Shown: piece after piece, positions 31,170 through 40,600 of the stretch
How the letters are laid out: every line of letters starts with the position of its first letter
Numbering within the stretch: position 1 is the first letter of the stretch
Assembly (NCBI GenBank): GCA_963674955.2
Contig: CAXXKR010000004.1
Location: 1,364,001-1,428,000 of the forward strand
DNA from: G963674955 sp963674955
GTDB taxonomy: Bacteria > Desulfobacterota > Desulfovibrionia > Desulfovibrionales > Desulfovibrionaceae
Direction: 5' to 3'
DNA length: 64,000 nucleotides
Notes under the pieces: generated by a model
Told to the model about the DNA's origin: nothing
What the model saw: only the letters and a program-made list of their open reading frames with translations
Databases searched by the model: none
Translations under genes and position numbers: made by a program

Positions 31170-31700
31170 GTGTTTGAAGTTGGCGAACTTGTTGTTTACC
31201 CCTCTCAAGGAGTGGGAAAAGTAGAACGTGTTGAGTCTCAAGAAATCGGCGGGGCCACAACCGACTTCTACATCGTGCGCATCTTGAGCAACAACGTCAC
31301 TCTGATGGTTCCCGTTTCAAACGCGGTGGCCGTTGGTCTCAGGACCGTTTGCAGCCTGCGTACAGGGCAGGCCATATTCGAATCCCTCAAGGACCGCTCG
31401 GATTTCACCGGCTACACCGGACAAAACTGGAACCGCCGCTACCGCGAGTATTCGGAAAAGCTGAAAAGCGACGATTTGAGCGATGTGGCCTATGTGCTCA
31501 AGGAGCTGTTCCTGATCTGCAAGGACAAGGAATTGTCCTTTGGCGAAAGGAGGCTGCAGGAACAGGCCATGGGTCTGGTCACACTGGAACTGGCCTACGC
31601 CCTGAACAGGGAACAGGAAGCGGTCAAAGAGGAAATCCTCGAACTGTTCGCGGACGTCATCGCCAAACCCGACGAGGAAGAGCAGCAGGACGAAGAATAA
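31170..31700 (+). CDS. carD: CarD/CdnL family transcription regulator
   Basis: 176 residues. The N-terminal CarD/TRCF RNA-polymerase-interacting domain starts FEVGELVVYPSQGVGKVERVES and includes YIVRILSNNVTLMVPVSNA. The helical C-terminal domain contains the conserved W (GQNWNRRYREY) that wedges the promoter bubble, and ends in an acidic tail. CarD-type proteins bind the RNAP beta subunit and stabilise open complexes at rRNA and growth promoters. GTG start; AAGGAG lies about 10 nt upstream. Placed just before rho, giving a transcription-factor pair. Confidence 0.9.
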   Translation: MFEVGELVVYPSQGVGKVERVESQEIGGATTDFYIVRILSNNVTLMVPVSNAVAVGLRTVCSLRTGQAIFESLKDRSDFTGYTGQNWNRRYREYSEKLKSDDLSDVAYVLKELFLICKDKELSFGERRLQEQAMGLVTLELAYALNREQEAVKEEILELFADVIAKPDEEEQQDEE

Positions 31701-32013
31701 TTTCTTGTCAAACGAAAGGCATTCGGTTAAGGCAAACCGAGATTTAGCTAAGCGGTTTTCCTCCGCCAGCCGATAAGTCAAGATATAATCCCTGCCACGT
31801 GGAATTCGCGCCGTGAAAAACCGTCCGGGTTCCCAAGATTCTGGCTTGAAAAACAAAAACTTAACCAAGTTTCCGGTATCCTAGAATATTCCCAAAGAAA
31901 TTCATTACTGCCGCGACAAACCGGCTCTTGCGCAGACATCACTCGCAAACGCACGTATTGGTCTTGAACCATGGCAGTCCATGACCGTTTATTAATTTTA
32001 ACCCCGTAATGCT
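31701..32013 (+). other. 313-bp carD-rho spacer, likely rho leader
   Basis: No gene on either strand. It contains a TATAAT hexamer at 31784-31789 without a good -35, and an imperfect AAACCG...CGGTTT hairpin near 31734-31757. A long untranslated leader before rho is compatible with Rho autoregulation, but nothing proves it here. Confidence 0.35.
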
Positions 32014-33306
32014 ATGACCACAAAAACAAAGGCCAACGAAGACTCCGCCAACAACAAAATGAATTTGTCGGATTTGAAGCTCCAGAGCATGACCGATCTC
32101 ATGGAGCTCGCCAACGAATACAAGATTGAAAACCCCAGCGGCATGCGCAAGCAGGAGCTAATATTCGCCCTGCTGCAAGGCTGTTCCAGCCGCAACGGCC
32201 AGATATACGGCGAAGGCGTCCTCGAAATCCTTCCGGACGGATTCGGCTTTCTGCGCTCCCCCATGTACAGCTACACGCCGGGACCGGACGACATCTACGT
32301 CTCCCCGTCGCAAATCAGACGCTTCGGCCTGCGAAAAGGGGACGTGATTTCCGGGCAGATCAGGCCGCCCAAAGAGGGCGAACGCTACTTCGCCCTGCTA
32401 CGAGTCAACGAAATCGGCTACGAACCCCCTGAACATTCAAAAAACCTGGTACTTTTCGACAACCTCACCCCCCTTTACCCAGACACGGCCTTCAAGATCG
32501 AAAACGGGGCCGAGAACTACACATCCCGAATCATAGACCTCCTTGCCCCCATCGGTTGCGGACAACGCGGCATAATCGTCGCCCCGCCCCGCACAGGCAA
32601 GACCATGATGCTCCAGAACATCGCCAACTCCATCAGCGCCAACAAGCCCGACTCCTACCTCATAGTGCTGCTCATCGACGAGCGCCCCGAAGAGGTCACG
32701 GACATGGCCCGCACGGTCAAGGCCGAAGTGGTCAGCTCCACTTTCGACGAGCCTCCGCAGCGCCACGTCCAGGTGGCCGAGATGGTGCTGGAAAAGGCCA
32801 AACGCCTTGTGGAGCGCAAGCGCGACGTGGTCATCCTGCTGGACTCCATCACCCGGCTCGGCAGGGCCTACAACGCCGTGACCCCCTCTTCCGGCAGGGT
32901 CCTGTCCGGCGGCCTGGACGCCAACGCCCTGCAAAGGCCAAAACGCTTTTTCGGCGCGGCCAGGAACATCGAGGAAGGCGGCAGCCTGACCATCATTTCC
33001 ACCGCGCTCATCGACACGGGCTCACGCATGGACGAAGTCATCTTCGAGGAGTTCAAGGGCACGGGCAACATGGAAATCTATCTTGACCGCCATCTGGCCG
33101 AAAAGCGCGTCTTCCCGGCCATCGACATCAACAGGTCCGGCACGCGCAAGGAAGAGCTGCTGCTCGGCGAAGATGTCCTGAACAGAGTCTGGATCCTGAG
33201 AAAGATTCTGGCCCCCATGAATTCCATCGACAGCATGGAGTTCCTCCTGGACAAGATGAAGGGCACCAAGGACAATCAGGAATTCTTCGACATGATGAAC
33301 AAATAA
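32014..33306 (+). CDS. rho: Transcription termination factor Rho
   Basis: 430 residues. The Rho N-terminal helical domain (MNLSDLKLQSMTDLMELANEYK, described by its ends) is followed by the cold-shock-like RNA-binding domain (GVLEILPDGFGFLRSP) and the RecA-type ATPase: Walker A APPRTGKTMM near residue 192, LLIDERPEEVTDM, VILLDSITRLGRAYN, and the R-loop region SGGLDANALQRPKRFFGAAR. A hexameric RNA helicase that terminates untranslated transcripts. It is followed by a symmetric terminator hairpin at 33327-33362. Confidence 0.96.
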   Translation: MTTKTKANEDSANNKMNLSDLKLQSMTDLMELANEYKIENPSGMRKQELIFALLQGCSSRNGQIYGEGVLEILPDGFGFLRSPMYSYTPGPDDIYVSPSQIRRFGLRKGDVISGQIRPPKEGERYFALLRVNEIGYEPPEHSKNLVLFDNLTPLYPDTAFKIENGAENYTSRIIDLLAPIGCGQRGIIVAPPRTGKTMMLQNIANSISANKPDSYLIVLLIDERPEEVTDMARTVKAEVVSSTFDEPPQRHVQVAEMVLEKAKRLVERKRDVVILLDSITRLGRAYNAVTPSSGRVLSGGLDANALQRPKRFFGAARNIEEGGSLTIISTALIDTGSRMDEVIFEEFKGTGNMEIYLDRHLAEKRVFPAIDINRSGTRKEELLLGEDVLNRVWILRKILAPMNSIDSMEFLLDKMKGTKDNQEFFDMMNK

Positions 33307-33326
33307 CCGACTTGAAGCGATGCAAT

Positions 33327-33362
33327 AAAAAAGGACGCGGACCTGTTTCGCGTCCTTTTTTA
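33327..33362 (+). terminator. Intrinsic terminator after rho
   Basis: AAAAAAGGACGCG ... CGCGTCCTTTTTT: 7-bp GC stem plus A-T extension and a T-run; 20 nt past the rho stop. Confidence 0.9.
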
Positions 33363-33390
33363 TTTTATTCAAAGCTGATAAGCTTGGGAC

Positions 33391-34842
33391 GTGAAAAACA
33401 AAATGCGCTGGAGCAAGGTGGGCCGAGGCATGAAGGCCGTCTGCCTGCTGACCCTTGCCCTCTTCATGGCCCAGACCGCACTGCCGTTGCAGGCCCAGGG
33501 ACTGTTCGGCAAGGTCACCATACAGGACGAAGTCGAGATGGGGGCGGAGTTCGACAAGAAACTGCGCAAGACCCTGGCCATCATCGAAGACCCGGAAATC
33601 ACGAATTACGTCAAGGGCGTGGTGGACCGCATCGTGGAAGCCAAGCCGCCCCTGCCCTTCCGGGTCACGACCACCGTCGTCGGACACGGGGCCATGAACG
33701 CATTCGCCGTTCCCGGCGGCTACGTCTACGTCTTCACCGGGCTGATCCTCAACCTCGAGCATGAAGATGAAATGGCCGGAGTCATTGCCCACGAACTGGC
33801 CCACGTCTCCCTGCGCCACGTGGCCAAGCGCATCGAGCACATGCAGCTGGTCAGCCTGGGCTCGCTCGTGGGCATGGTGGCCGGGGCCTTTCTCGGCTCC
33901 CAGGGCGGAGACGCCGGACAGCTGGGCCAGGCAATGATCATCGGTTCACAGGCCGGGGCACATGCCGCGTTCCTGGGCTACACGCAGGAGAGCGAACGCG
34001 AGGCGGACCATGTGGGCATGAACGCCCTGGTCGACGCAGGCTACAATCCCCTGGCCATGCCCCGCACCTTCGATCTGATGATCAAGCATCGCTGGTACAA
34101 ATCAAACAGCGACATCCCTTCCTATCTTTCCACCCACCCGGGCCTGAACACGCGCATCACCTATCTTGAAAGCAGGGCGAGAAACATGCCGGAGGAATAC
34201 ACCCGGCGGGTCAGCGACGACAGGGGTTTCCTCCGGGCCCAGACCCTGATCCGGGCCAAGAGGACCGACGCCCACACCGCCCTGGCCTATTACAACAACA
34301 AGCCTGCGGAAAGCTTCAGCTACATTGACAAGATGGGGCTGGGCATCGTGCTGGACAGGTTGAACAAGCCCGCCGAGGCCGAACAGGCATTTGCCGAGGC
34401 CTTGGCCCAGAGCGGAGACGACCCGCTGGTATTCAGGGAGGCGGGCAGGTTCTACTTTCTGCAGGGAAGATTCGACAAGGCGGAACCGATCCTGAAAAAG
34501 GCGCTGGCCGCCAACCCCGGCGACGCCCTGTCGCTCTTCTACAACGCCCGGCTCCTGGCGGAACGTAAAGACTTCGCCCAGGCCATACCGGCCATGGAAA
34601 GGGCTGTCGCGGAACTGCCGGAGGAGCCGGAAGTCCACTACCACCTGGGACGCATACTCGGAGAATCCGGAGACATCTTCCGGGCCCACGCCCAACTGAC
34701 CTACGCTGCGGTCTACGACCACGACCGCAAGAAAGCGAAATTCCATCTGGACAAAACCAGAAGACTGGTCAAGACGGAAGAGCAGGCAAAGGAACTGGCC
34801 GAGCTGGAAAAGCTCTGCGAGGAACGTTTGGACATCAATTGA
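33391..34842 (+). CDS. M48 family periplasmic metalloprotease with TPR repeats (BepA-like)
   Basis: 483 residues. Signal-type N-terminus (VCLLTLALFMAQTALPLQAQ). The Zn-protease domain carries AHELAHVSLRH (HExxH) near residue 132, followed by ESEREADHVGMNALVDAGY, which supplies the third zinc ligand Glu. The C-terminal ~180 residues form TPR repeats (RLNKPAEAEQAFAEALAQSGDDP; KAEPILKKALAANPGD). This layout matches BepA/YfgC, which assists LptD and outer-membrane protein assembly and degrades stalled intermediates. GTG start at 33391; an ATG four codons later (33403) is equally possible because the ribosome site is weak. Confidence 0.88.
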   Translation: MKNKMRWSKVGRGMKAVCLLTLALFMAQTALPLQAQGLFGKVTIQDEVEMGAEFDKKLRKTLAIIEDPEITNYVKGVVDRIVEAKPPLPFRVTTTVVGHGAMNAFAVPGGYVYVFTGLILNLEHEDEMAGVIAHELAHVSLRHVAKRIEHMQLVSLGSLVGMVAGAFLGSQGGDAGQLGQAMIIGSQAGAHAAFLGYTQESEREADHVGMNALVDAGYNPLAMPRTFDLMIKHRWYKSNSDIPSYLSTHPGLNTRITYLESRARNMPEEYTRRVSDDRGFLRAQTLIRAKRTDAHTALAYYNNKPAESFSYIDKMGLGIVLDRLNKPAEAEQAFAEALAQSGDDPLVFREAGRFYFLQGRFDKAEPILKKALAANPGDALSLFYNARLLAERKDFAQAIPAMERAVAELPEEPEVHYHLGRILGESGDIFRAHAQLTYAAVYDHDRKKAKFHLDKTRRLVKTEEQAKELAELEKLCEERLDIN

Positions 34843-34935
34843 CCACGGCCCACGGCCCGGACTTGAAGCCCCGCCTGTTTTGGGGTAGCTATACCCCTTC
34901 CCAAATTTCAACTTTCCCAGGATACGGCCTGAACA

Positions 34936-35919
34936 ATGATCGTCGCCAGGACCATAGATGAATTAAAGGGCGCAATTAGCGGCTCTTGCGTGACCATCGG
35001 CAACTTCGACGGTGTGCACAAAGGGCACCAGAAGCTCATAACCCGCACCTGCCAAAAGGCCGAGACCCTTGGCCTGATTAGCGTGGTGGTCACCTTCGAC
35101 CCCCATCCCCTGCGCGTGATCATGGGCGAAAAGACCCCGCCCTTCATCACCCTCACCGAACAGAAACTGGAACTCATATCCGCTCTGGGGCCGGAGGCGG
35201 TGCTTGTCCTGGAATTCAACCGGGAAATGGCGGCCCTCTCGCCCGAAGATTTCGTGCAGACCTACCTTCTGGACGGGCTGAACATGAAGGAGCTGGTCAT
35301 CGGCTACGACTACGCCATGGGCAAGGGCAGGAGCGGCAACCACGAGACGCTCAAGGCGCTGGGCGACAAGCTGGGCTTCGGAGTGGAGCGCTTTTCACCT
35401 GTGGCCCTCGACGACGCCGTTGTCAGCTCGACACGCATCCGCGACCTTGTCCAGGCCGGAAAGGTCTGGGACTCCAGTTCGCTTCTGGGCCGCTTCTACC
35501 AGGTCAAAGGCCGGGTCATACGCGGCAAGGACCGGGGCGGAAAACTTCTGGGCTTTCCCACCGCAAACCTCAAGCTGGTGGACGAACTGTTTCCAAAGCC
35601 GGGCGTCTACGCCATCTGGGTCGAATTCGAAGGCGGAATCAAGGCCGGAGTGGCCAACATCGGTTTCAACCCGACCTTCGGCAACAAGGCCATCTCCGTG
35701 GAGGCGCACATCCTGGACTTTGACGCGGACATTTACGAGCGGGACATCAAGGTTCATTTCGTGCAACGCATACGCGACGAAAAAAAATTCAACAGCCTGG
35801 ACGAACTCAAGGCCAGAATCGGCGAGGACATCAACCTCGCCCGCAGGATTCTGGCCTCCCCGGAAGCTCAGATCCAAAGCCCGCTCAGGGCGCATGCCGG
35901 CCTGGGCCAAGGGGAATAG
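34936..35919 (+). CDS. ribF: Bifunctional riboflavin kinase/FAD synthetase
   Basis: 327 residues. The N-terminal nucleotidyltransferase domain (TIGNFDGVHKGHQKLI; VVTFDPHPLRV; VIGYDYAMGKGRSGN; VSSTRIRDLV) makes FAD from FMN and ATP. The C-terminal riboflavin kinase domain (GRVIRGKDRGGKLLGFPTANL; GVYAIWVEF; VEAHILDFDADIYERDIKVHFVQRIR) makes FMN. Length and order are normal. It is separated from the ClC channel gene by 3 nt, so the two are co-transcribed. Confidence 0.95.
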   Translation: MIVARTIDELKGAISGSCVTIGNFDGVHKGHQKLITRTCQKAETLGLISVVVTFDPHPLRVIMGEKTPPFITLTEQKLELISALGPEAVLVLEFNREMAALSPEDFVQTYLLDGLNMKELVIGYDYAMGKGRSGNHETLKALGDKLGFGVERFSPVALDDAVVSSTRIRDLVQAGKVWDSSSLLGRFYQVKGRVIRGKDRGGKLLGFPTANLKLVDELFPKPGVYAIWVEFEGGIKAGVANIGFNPTFGNKAISVEAHILDFDADIYERDIKVHFVQRIRDEKKFNSLDELKARIGEDINLARRILASPEAQIQSPLRAHAGLGQGE

Positions 35920-35922
35920 CAC

Positions 35923-37743
35923 ATGGATTTTCTGGGTCCGGTCTGGAAAAAATGGCGTGAACTCGTCAAGTCCTACCGCCGCATCACCTCGATGCGCTGG
36001 CTGGTGCTGGGCATTGTGGTCGGTCTCTTGTCCGGTCTGGTGGCAGTGCTTTTCTTCGGCGCGGTGGAACTGGGCAAATTCCTTATCCTGCACAAACTTT
36101 CCGGACTGACCCTGCCCGAACCGGCCGGAGAAAAACTTTTCCACGGCGCGGCGGGGGAACTGCGGACCTGGGTCATCCCCATCTTCACCACGGGCACGGG
36201 ACTGCTGACGGGCTGGCTGGTCACCCGCTTCATCCCGGACACCATCAGCGGCGGAACCGACGGCACGGACGCCACAATCAAGTCCTTCCACCAGCAGGGC
36301 GGCGTAATCAGGCCAAGGGTGCCCATAATCAAGGGTCTTACCTCCGTATTGACCATCGCTTCCGGCGGCAGCGCGGGGCGGGAAGGCCCCATCACGCAAA
36401 TGGGCGCGGGCATGGGCTCCTGGCTGGCCCAGAGGCTGAACCTCTCGGCAAAGGAACGACGGCTGCTGCTCCTGGCCGGAGCTGCGGGCGGACTGGGGGC
36501 CATATTCAGGGCGCCCCTGGGCGGAGCCCTCACGGCCATTGAAGTCATCTACCGCGAGGACTTCGAGGCCGAGGCCATCCTGCCCTCGGTTCTCTCCTCG
36601 GTCACGGCCTATACCCTGTTCACCCTTTTCTACGGCACGGAACCCATCTTCGGCATACCTGAATTCAGCTTCAGCGATCCGCGGGAACTTCTTTTCTATG
36701 CGGCCCTGGCCCTGGCCTGCGCCGCATCCGGATTTCTATACTGCCGGACATTCTACTACATCAAATACTCCATTTTCTTCCGCATCAAGGACAAGCTCGG
36801 GCTGATGTGGGCCACGGGCCTCGGCGGATTGATGATGGGCCTTCTGGGCATGTACTTCCCCAAGGTTCTGGCGGGCGGCTACGGCTGGCTGGAACTGGCC
36901 ATCATGGGCCAGATTCCCCTGCTCATGATGCTGGCCATCGTGGTCGGCAAGACCCTGGCCACCTCCATGACCATCGGCTCGGGCATGAGCGGCGGCATGT
37001 TCGCCCCGGCCCTTTTCGTGGGCGGCATGAGCGGCGGAATAGTCGGCAAGCTCGGCCACCACTTCTACCCGGACATCGTGACCCAGCCCGGCGGATACGT
37101 ACTGGTGGGCATGGCCGCCTTCTTCGCGGGCGTGGCCAATGCGCCCATCGGCCCGCTGATCATGGTCTGCGAACTGACGCAGGGCTACGGCCTGCTGGCC
37201 CCGCTGATGCTGGCCTCGGCCCTGTGCATCATCCTGGGCCACAAATTCTCGCTCTACGAACACCAGGTGGACAACAAGTTCGATTCCCCCGCGCATATAG
37301 TGGACTCGACCATCAACATCCTGGAGCAGCTCCAGGTCAAGAACTTCTACAAGCCCGGCCGCGTGACCACCCTTGAGGAGGGAACCACACTCAAGGCCCT
37401 CACGGACATCATCGCCAACACCAACGAGCTGTATTTCCCGGTCCGGGACAACCAGGGCGTGATCACCGGAATAATCTCCATCCACGATGTGCGCAACGTG
37501 CTTTTCGAAAGCAGCCTGTCCGATCTCATCGTGGCCCGCGACTTGGCCGGAAAACCTGCATTCCTCAGACCGGACTACGACCTGTACACCGCCCTGCTCA
37601 AGTTTGTGGACACGGACTACGGCCAGATTCCCGTGGTCAGGCCTGAAGACCAGAACGAGATCATCGGCATCATCAACCGCGAAGACGTGTTCAAGGCCTA
37701 TGCCAAGGCCATCAGGGAAATCAAGCAGGAAGAGGATCAATAA
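35923..37743 (+). CDS. ClC-family chloride channel/transporter with CBS domains
   Basis: 606 residues. About ten to twelve hydrophobic segments, starting with WLVLGIVVGLLSGLVAVLFF. ClC selectivity-filter motifs are visible: SGGSAGREGPITQMGAG (GREGP type), GAAGGLGAIFRAPLGGA, and GSGMSGGMFAPALFVGG. After residue ~460 there are two CBS domains (TLEEGTTLKALTDII; VITGIISIHDVRNVL; QIPVVRPEDQNEIIGIINRED), which bind adenine nucleotides and gate transport. I cannot tell from sequence alone whether it is an H+/Cl- antiporter or a channel. Starts 3 nt after ribF. Confidence 0.92.
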   Translation: MDFLGPVWKKWRELVKSYRRITSMRWLVLGIVVGLLSGLVAVLFFGAVELGKFLILHKLSGLTLPEPAGEKLFHGAAGELRTWVIPIFTTGTGLLTGWLVTRFIPDTISGGTDGTDATIKSFHQQGGVIRPRVPIIKGLTSVLTIASGGSAGREGPITQMGAGMGSWLAQRLNLSAKERRLLLLAGAAGGLGAIFRAPLGGALTAIEVIYREDFEAEAILPSVLSSVTAYTLFTLFYGTEPIFGIPEFSFSDPRELLFYAALALACAASGFLYCRTFYYIKYSIFFRIKDKLGLMWATGLGGLMMGLLGMYFPKVLAGGYGWLELAIMGQIPLLMMLAIVVGKTLATSMTIGSGMSGGMFAPALFVGGMSGGIVGKLGHHFYPDIVTQPGGYVLVGMAAFFAGVANAPIGPLIMVCELTQGYGLLAPLMLASALCIILGHKFSLYEHQVDNKFDSPAHIVDSTINILEQLQVKNFYKPGRVTTLEEGTTLKALTDIIANTNELYFPVRDNQGVITGIISIHDVRNVLFESSLSDLIVARDLAGKPAFLRPDYDLYTALLKFVDTDYGQIPVVRPEDQNEIIGIINREDVFKAYAKAIREIKQEEDQ

Positions 37744-37792
37744 CCCCCGCCCCCTTGCCAACTGCTGAAAAAGGATTACCCTTTCTCCCAGC

Positions 37793-38338
37793 ATGAAAAG
37801 CTGGAAAATATCCGACCGCACACTGACCCTGATCCAGGGCGACCTGACAAAGGCGGACGTTGACGCAATCGTCAACGCGGCCAATTCGCGGCTTGCCGGG
37901 GGAGGCGGGGTGGACGGCGCAATACACAGGGCCGCCGGAAGGGAATTGTCCGACGCCTGCCGGGAACTCGTGAACCGTCGCGGAACACTGCCGCCGGGAC
38001 AGGCGGTGATAACCCCCGGATTCAATCTCCTTGCCCGGCACATCATCCACACTGTCGGCCCCATCTGGCGGGGCGGGGACAAGGGCGAACAGTCCCGGCT
38101 CGAAGACGCCTATCTGAACAGCATGGCCCTGGCCCGCTCCAAAAATCTTTCAAGCATAGCCTTCCCGGCCATAAGCTGCGGAGCCTACGGATACCCCCTG
38201 CAAAAAGCCGTGCCCGTCGCCCTGCGCTCCATCAAAAAAGGGCTGAGTATGGGCCTGGTCAGGGAAGCGTTCATTTATCTGCATGATGAAAACGCCTACT
38301 CGGTCTGGACCGAACTGGCTGAAAACATATTGGAGTGA
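37793..38338 (+). CDS. Macro domain protein (ADP-ribose/O-acetyl-ADP-ribose processing)
   Basis: 181 residues, a single macro domain. Motifs: LIQGDLTKADVDAIVNAANSRLAGGGGVDGAIHRAAG (described by its ends) with the NAAN and GGGGVDGAIH loops, and FPAISCGAYGYPLQKAV. Proteins of this MacroD/YmdB type remove acetyl or ADP-ribosyl groups (O-acetyl-ADP-ribose deacetylase). It ends 2 nt before the hslV ATG, so it is part of the hslVU transcription unit; a link to protein quality control is not established. Confidence 0.92.
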   Translation: MKSWKISDRTLTLIQGDLTKADVDAIVNAANSRLAGGGGVDGAIHRAAGRELSDACRELVNRRGTLPPGQAVITPGFNLLARHIIHTVGPIWRGGDKGEQSRLEDAYLNSMALARSKNLSSIAFPAISCGAYGYPLQKAVPVALRSIKKGLSMGLVREAFIYLHDENAYSVWTELAENILE

Positions 38339-38340
38339 CG

Positions 38341-38883
38341 ATGGAACTCAGAGGAACCACCATACTCGCGGTCAAGGACGATTCAGGGACCGCAGTGGCC
38401 GGAGACGGCCAGGTCACCTTCGGCCAGAACGTGGCCATGAAGCACACAGCACGCAAGGTGCGGACAATCTACAAGGACAAGGTCACCGTGGGCTTTGCCG
38501 GGGCCACGGCAGACGCCTTCACCCTTTTCGAACGTTTCGAAAAAAAGCTGGAATCCTATTCCGGCAATCTGGTCCGGGCGGCGGTTGAACTGGCCAAGGA
38601 CTGGCGCACAGACAAGTACCTGCGCAGGCTGGAGGCCATGCTCCTGGCCGCCGACGGCGAAAGCATCCTGATCATCAGCGGCACCGGCGATGTAATCGAA
38701 CCGGACGACGGGCTTGCGGCAATCGGCTCGGGCGGGCCCTACGCCCTGGCCGCAGCCAGGGCCCTGAGCCGCAACACGAATTTTACGGCCAGGGAAATCG
38801 CGGAAAAAGCAATGCACATAGCCGCCGAGATATGCGTATACACCAACGACAATCTCGTTATTCAGACCCAGGACAAAAAATAA
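38341..38883 (+). CDS. hslV: ATP-dependent protease proteolytic subunit HslV
   Basis: 180 residues. N-terminal nucleophile hydrolase of the ClpYQ/HslUV protease. The mature N-terminus is expected at RGTTILAVK (Thr nucleophile), followed by VAGDGQVTFGQNVAMKHTARKVR and GFAGATADAFTLFERFE. The start ATG at 38341 is preceded by GGAG from the end of the macro gene (5-nt spacing). In most bacteria the initiator Met is removed next to Thr; here three residues (ELRG) precede TT, which is normal in this lineage. HslU follows. Confidence 0.95.
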   Translation: MELRGTTILAVKDDSGTAVAGDGQVTFGQNVAMKHTARKVRTIYKDKVTVGFAGATADAFTLFERFEKKLESYSGNLVRAAVELAKDWRTDKYLRRLEAMLLAADGESILIISGTGDVIEPDDGLAAIGSGGPYALAAARALSRNTNFTAREIAEKAMHIAAEICVYTNDNLVIQTQDKK

Positions 38884-38902
38884 CATGGAAGAACCAGGAC
38901 AG

Positions 38903-40273
38903 ATGAGCAACCTGACCCCAAGGGAAACAGTCTCCGAACTGGACAAATACATCATCGGCCAAAACGCGGCCAAACGCATGGTGGCCATAGCCATGCGCAA
39001 CCGCTGGCGCAGACAGCAGATAGAGCCGGAACTGCGGGACGAAATCGCGCCCAAGAACATCATCCTCATGGGGCCGACGGGCGTGGGCAAGACGGAAATC
39101 GCCCGCAGGCTGGCAAGGCTTTCGGGCTGCCCCTTCTTCAAGGTCGAGGCCACCAAGTTCACGGAAGTGGGCTATGTGGGCCGGGACGTGGAATCCATGA
39201 TCCGCGATCTCATGGAGATCGGAGTGGGCATGGTGCGCAAGGAAGAAACCGAAAGGGTCCGGGCCAAGGCCGAGCACAACGCCGAGGAAAGGCTCCTGGA
39301 CCTGCTCCTGCCCAACAGCAAATCAAGGGGCGGCACCGGCTTTCTCATGCGCCCTCCCGAGGAATCCGCCGACAACGCCGACAACGCCAAGGACTCGACC
39401 AGGGAAAAGTTCAGGAGCATGTGGCGTTCCGGACAGCTGGACGACAGGGAGATAGAGCTGGAGATAACCAGCCAGGGCGGACCCCAGGTGGAAATCATGG
39501 CCATTCCGGGCATGGAGGACATGGGCATCCAGATGCAGGACACCCTGAGCCGCATGTTCCCCTCACGCAAGAAGGCCCGCAAGATGAAAGTGTCCGACGC
39601 CTACGAGGCCCTCATACAGGAAGAGGCGGACAAGCTCATCGACATGGACAAGGTCACGGACCTGGCCCGCGAGCGCGTGGAACAAAGCGGAATTCTTTTC
39701 CTGGACGAACTGGACAAGGTGGCGGCGCGCCATGATCATGGCGCAGGAGCGGACGTCTCCAGGGAGGGCGTGCAGCGCGACCTCCTGCCCGTTGTGGAGG
39801 GCTGCGTGGTGAACACCAAGTACGGAATGGTCAAGACCGACCATATCCTGTTCATTGCAGCCGGAGCCTTCCACTACGCCAAGCCCTCGGACCTCATCCC
39901 CGAACTCCAGGGGCGATTTCCCCTGCGCGAGGAGTTGCAGGCCCTGGGCAAGGACGAATTCTACCGCATCCTCACCGAGCCGAAGAACGCCCTGACCGTG
40001 CAGTACAAGGCTTTGCTGGAAACGGAGCAGATCGAGATAGACTTCACCAGGGAGGCCCTGGAGGAAATCTCGGAGACGGCCCAGAAGATAAACGAGGACA
40101 CGGAAAATATCGGCGCGCGCAGGCTATACACCATCATGGAGAAAATCCTGGCCGAGCTTTCATTCAGCGCCCCGGACAAGTCGGGCCAAAAAGTGGTCAT
40201 AGACCGCGAATACGTCCTGAAGCAGCTCAAGGACGTGATGGAAGACCGCGACCTGTCCAGATACATATTGTAG
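38903..40273 (+). CDS. hslU: ATP-dependent protease ATPase subunit HslU
   Basis: 456 residues. AAA+ unfoldase partner of HslV. The N-terminus MSNLTPRETVSELDKYIIGQ aligns residue for residue with the family start, so I prefer the ATG at 38903 over the in-frame ATG at 38885. Walker A is MGPTGVGKTEIARRLA, the pore loop region is EVGYVGRDVESMIRDL, an I-domain insertion lies ~150-240, Walker B is ILFLDELDKVAAR, and the C-terminus DRDLSRYIL inserts into HslV. Operon macro-hslV-hslU. Confidence 0.95.
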   Translation: MSNLTPRETVSELDKYIIGQNAAKRMVAIAMRNRWRRQQIEPELRDEIAPKNIILMGPTGVGKTEIARRLARLSGCPFFKVEATKFTEVGYVGRDVESMIRDLMEIGVGMVRKEETERVRAKAEHNAEERLLDLLLPNSKSRGGTGFLMRPPEESADNADNAKDSTREKFRSMWRSGQLDDREIELEITSQGGPQVEIMAIPGMEDMGIQMQDTLSRMFPSRKKARKMKVSDAYEALIQEEADKLIDMDKVTDLARERVEQSGILFLDELDKVAARHDHGAGADVSREGVQRDLLPVVEGCVVNTKYGMVKTDHILFIAAGAFHYAKPSDLIPELQGRFPLREELQALGKDEFYRILTEPKNALTVQYKALLETEQIEIDFTREALEEISETAQKINEDTENIGARRLYTIMEKILAELSFSAPDKSGQKVVIDREYVLKQLKDVMEDRDLSRYIL

Positions 40274-40274
40274 T

Positions 40275-40511
40275 CTATTTCACCGGAATCTCGCCTTGGA
40301 GGGTTTTTTTCAGGCCCTCCAGGGTGCCCTTCCACTGCACGTCCTCGCCCAGCATCAAGGCCACGATGACCTGCTTTTCCACGCTGACTTCAAGGACTAT
40401 CTCCTCGTCCCCGATCTGAAACACGGCCTCGCCCCATCTTTCGGAAGGCATGCCCGTGGCCTCGCAATCGTAATCCGTCCTGAGTTCCGATGTCATTCTG
40501 ATTTCGCTCAT
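40275..40511 (-). CDS. Small conserved-type protein of unknown function
   Basis: 78 residues (MSEIRMTSELRTDYDCEATG start). Soluble, acidic, with alternating strands (GEAVFQIGDEEIVLEVSVEKQ) suggesting a small beta-rich fold. AGGGAG lies upstream of the ATG at a workable distance. Convergent with hslU, one base after its stop. I do not recognise the family; similar short proteins sit next to tmc operons in related genomes only as far as I recall, so no function is given. Confidence 0.65.
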   Translation of the reverse strand: MSEIRMTSELRTDYDCEATGMPSERWGEAVFQIGDEEIVLEVSVEKQVIVALMLGEDVQWKGTLEGLKKTLQGEIPVK

Positions 40512-40526
40512 TGACCGCTCCCTACT

Positions 40527-40561
40527 GAAAAAGGGCCGCGAGGCGCAAACCCCACGGCCCT
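40527..40561 (-). terminator. Terminator of the tmcDCBA operon
   Basis: Minus strand AGGGCCG ... CGGCCCT (7 bp, GC-rich loop) followed by TTTTTC, about 40 nt past the tmcA stop and just before the small gene at 40511. Confidence 0.75.
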
Positions 40562-40600
40562 GTTGTCAGGCATAGATTGACCGCCAACCGGCGATAAACG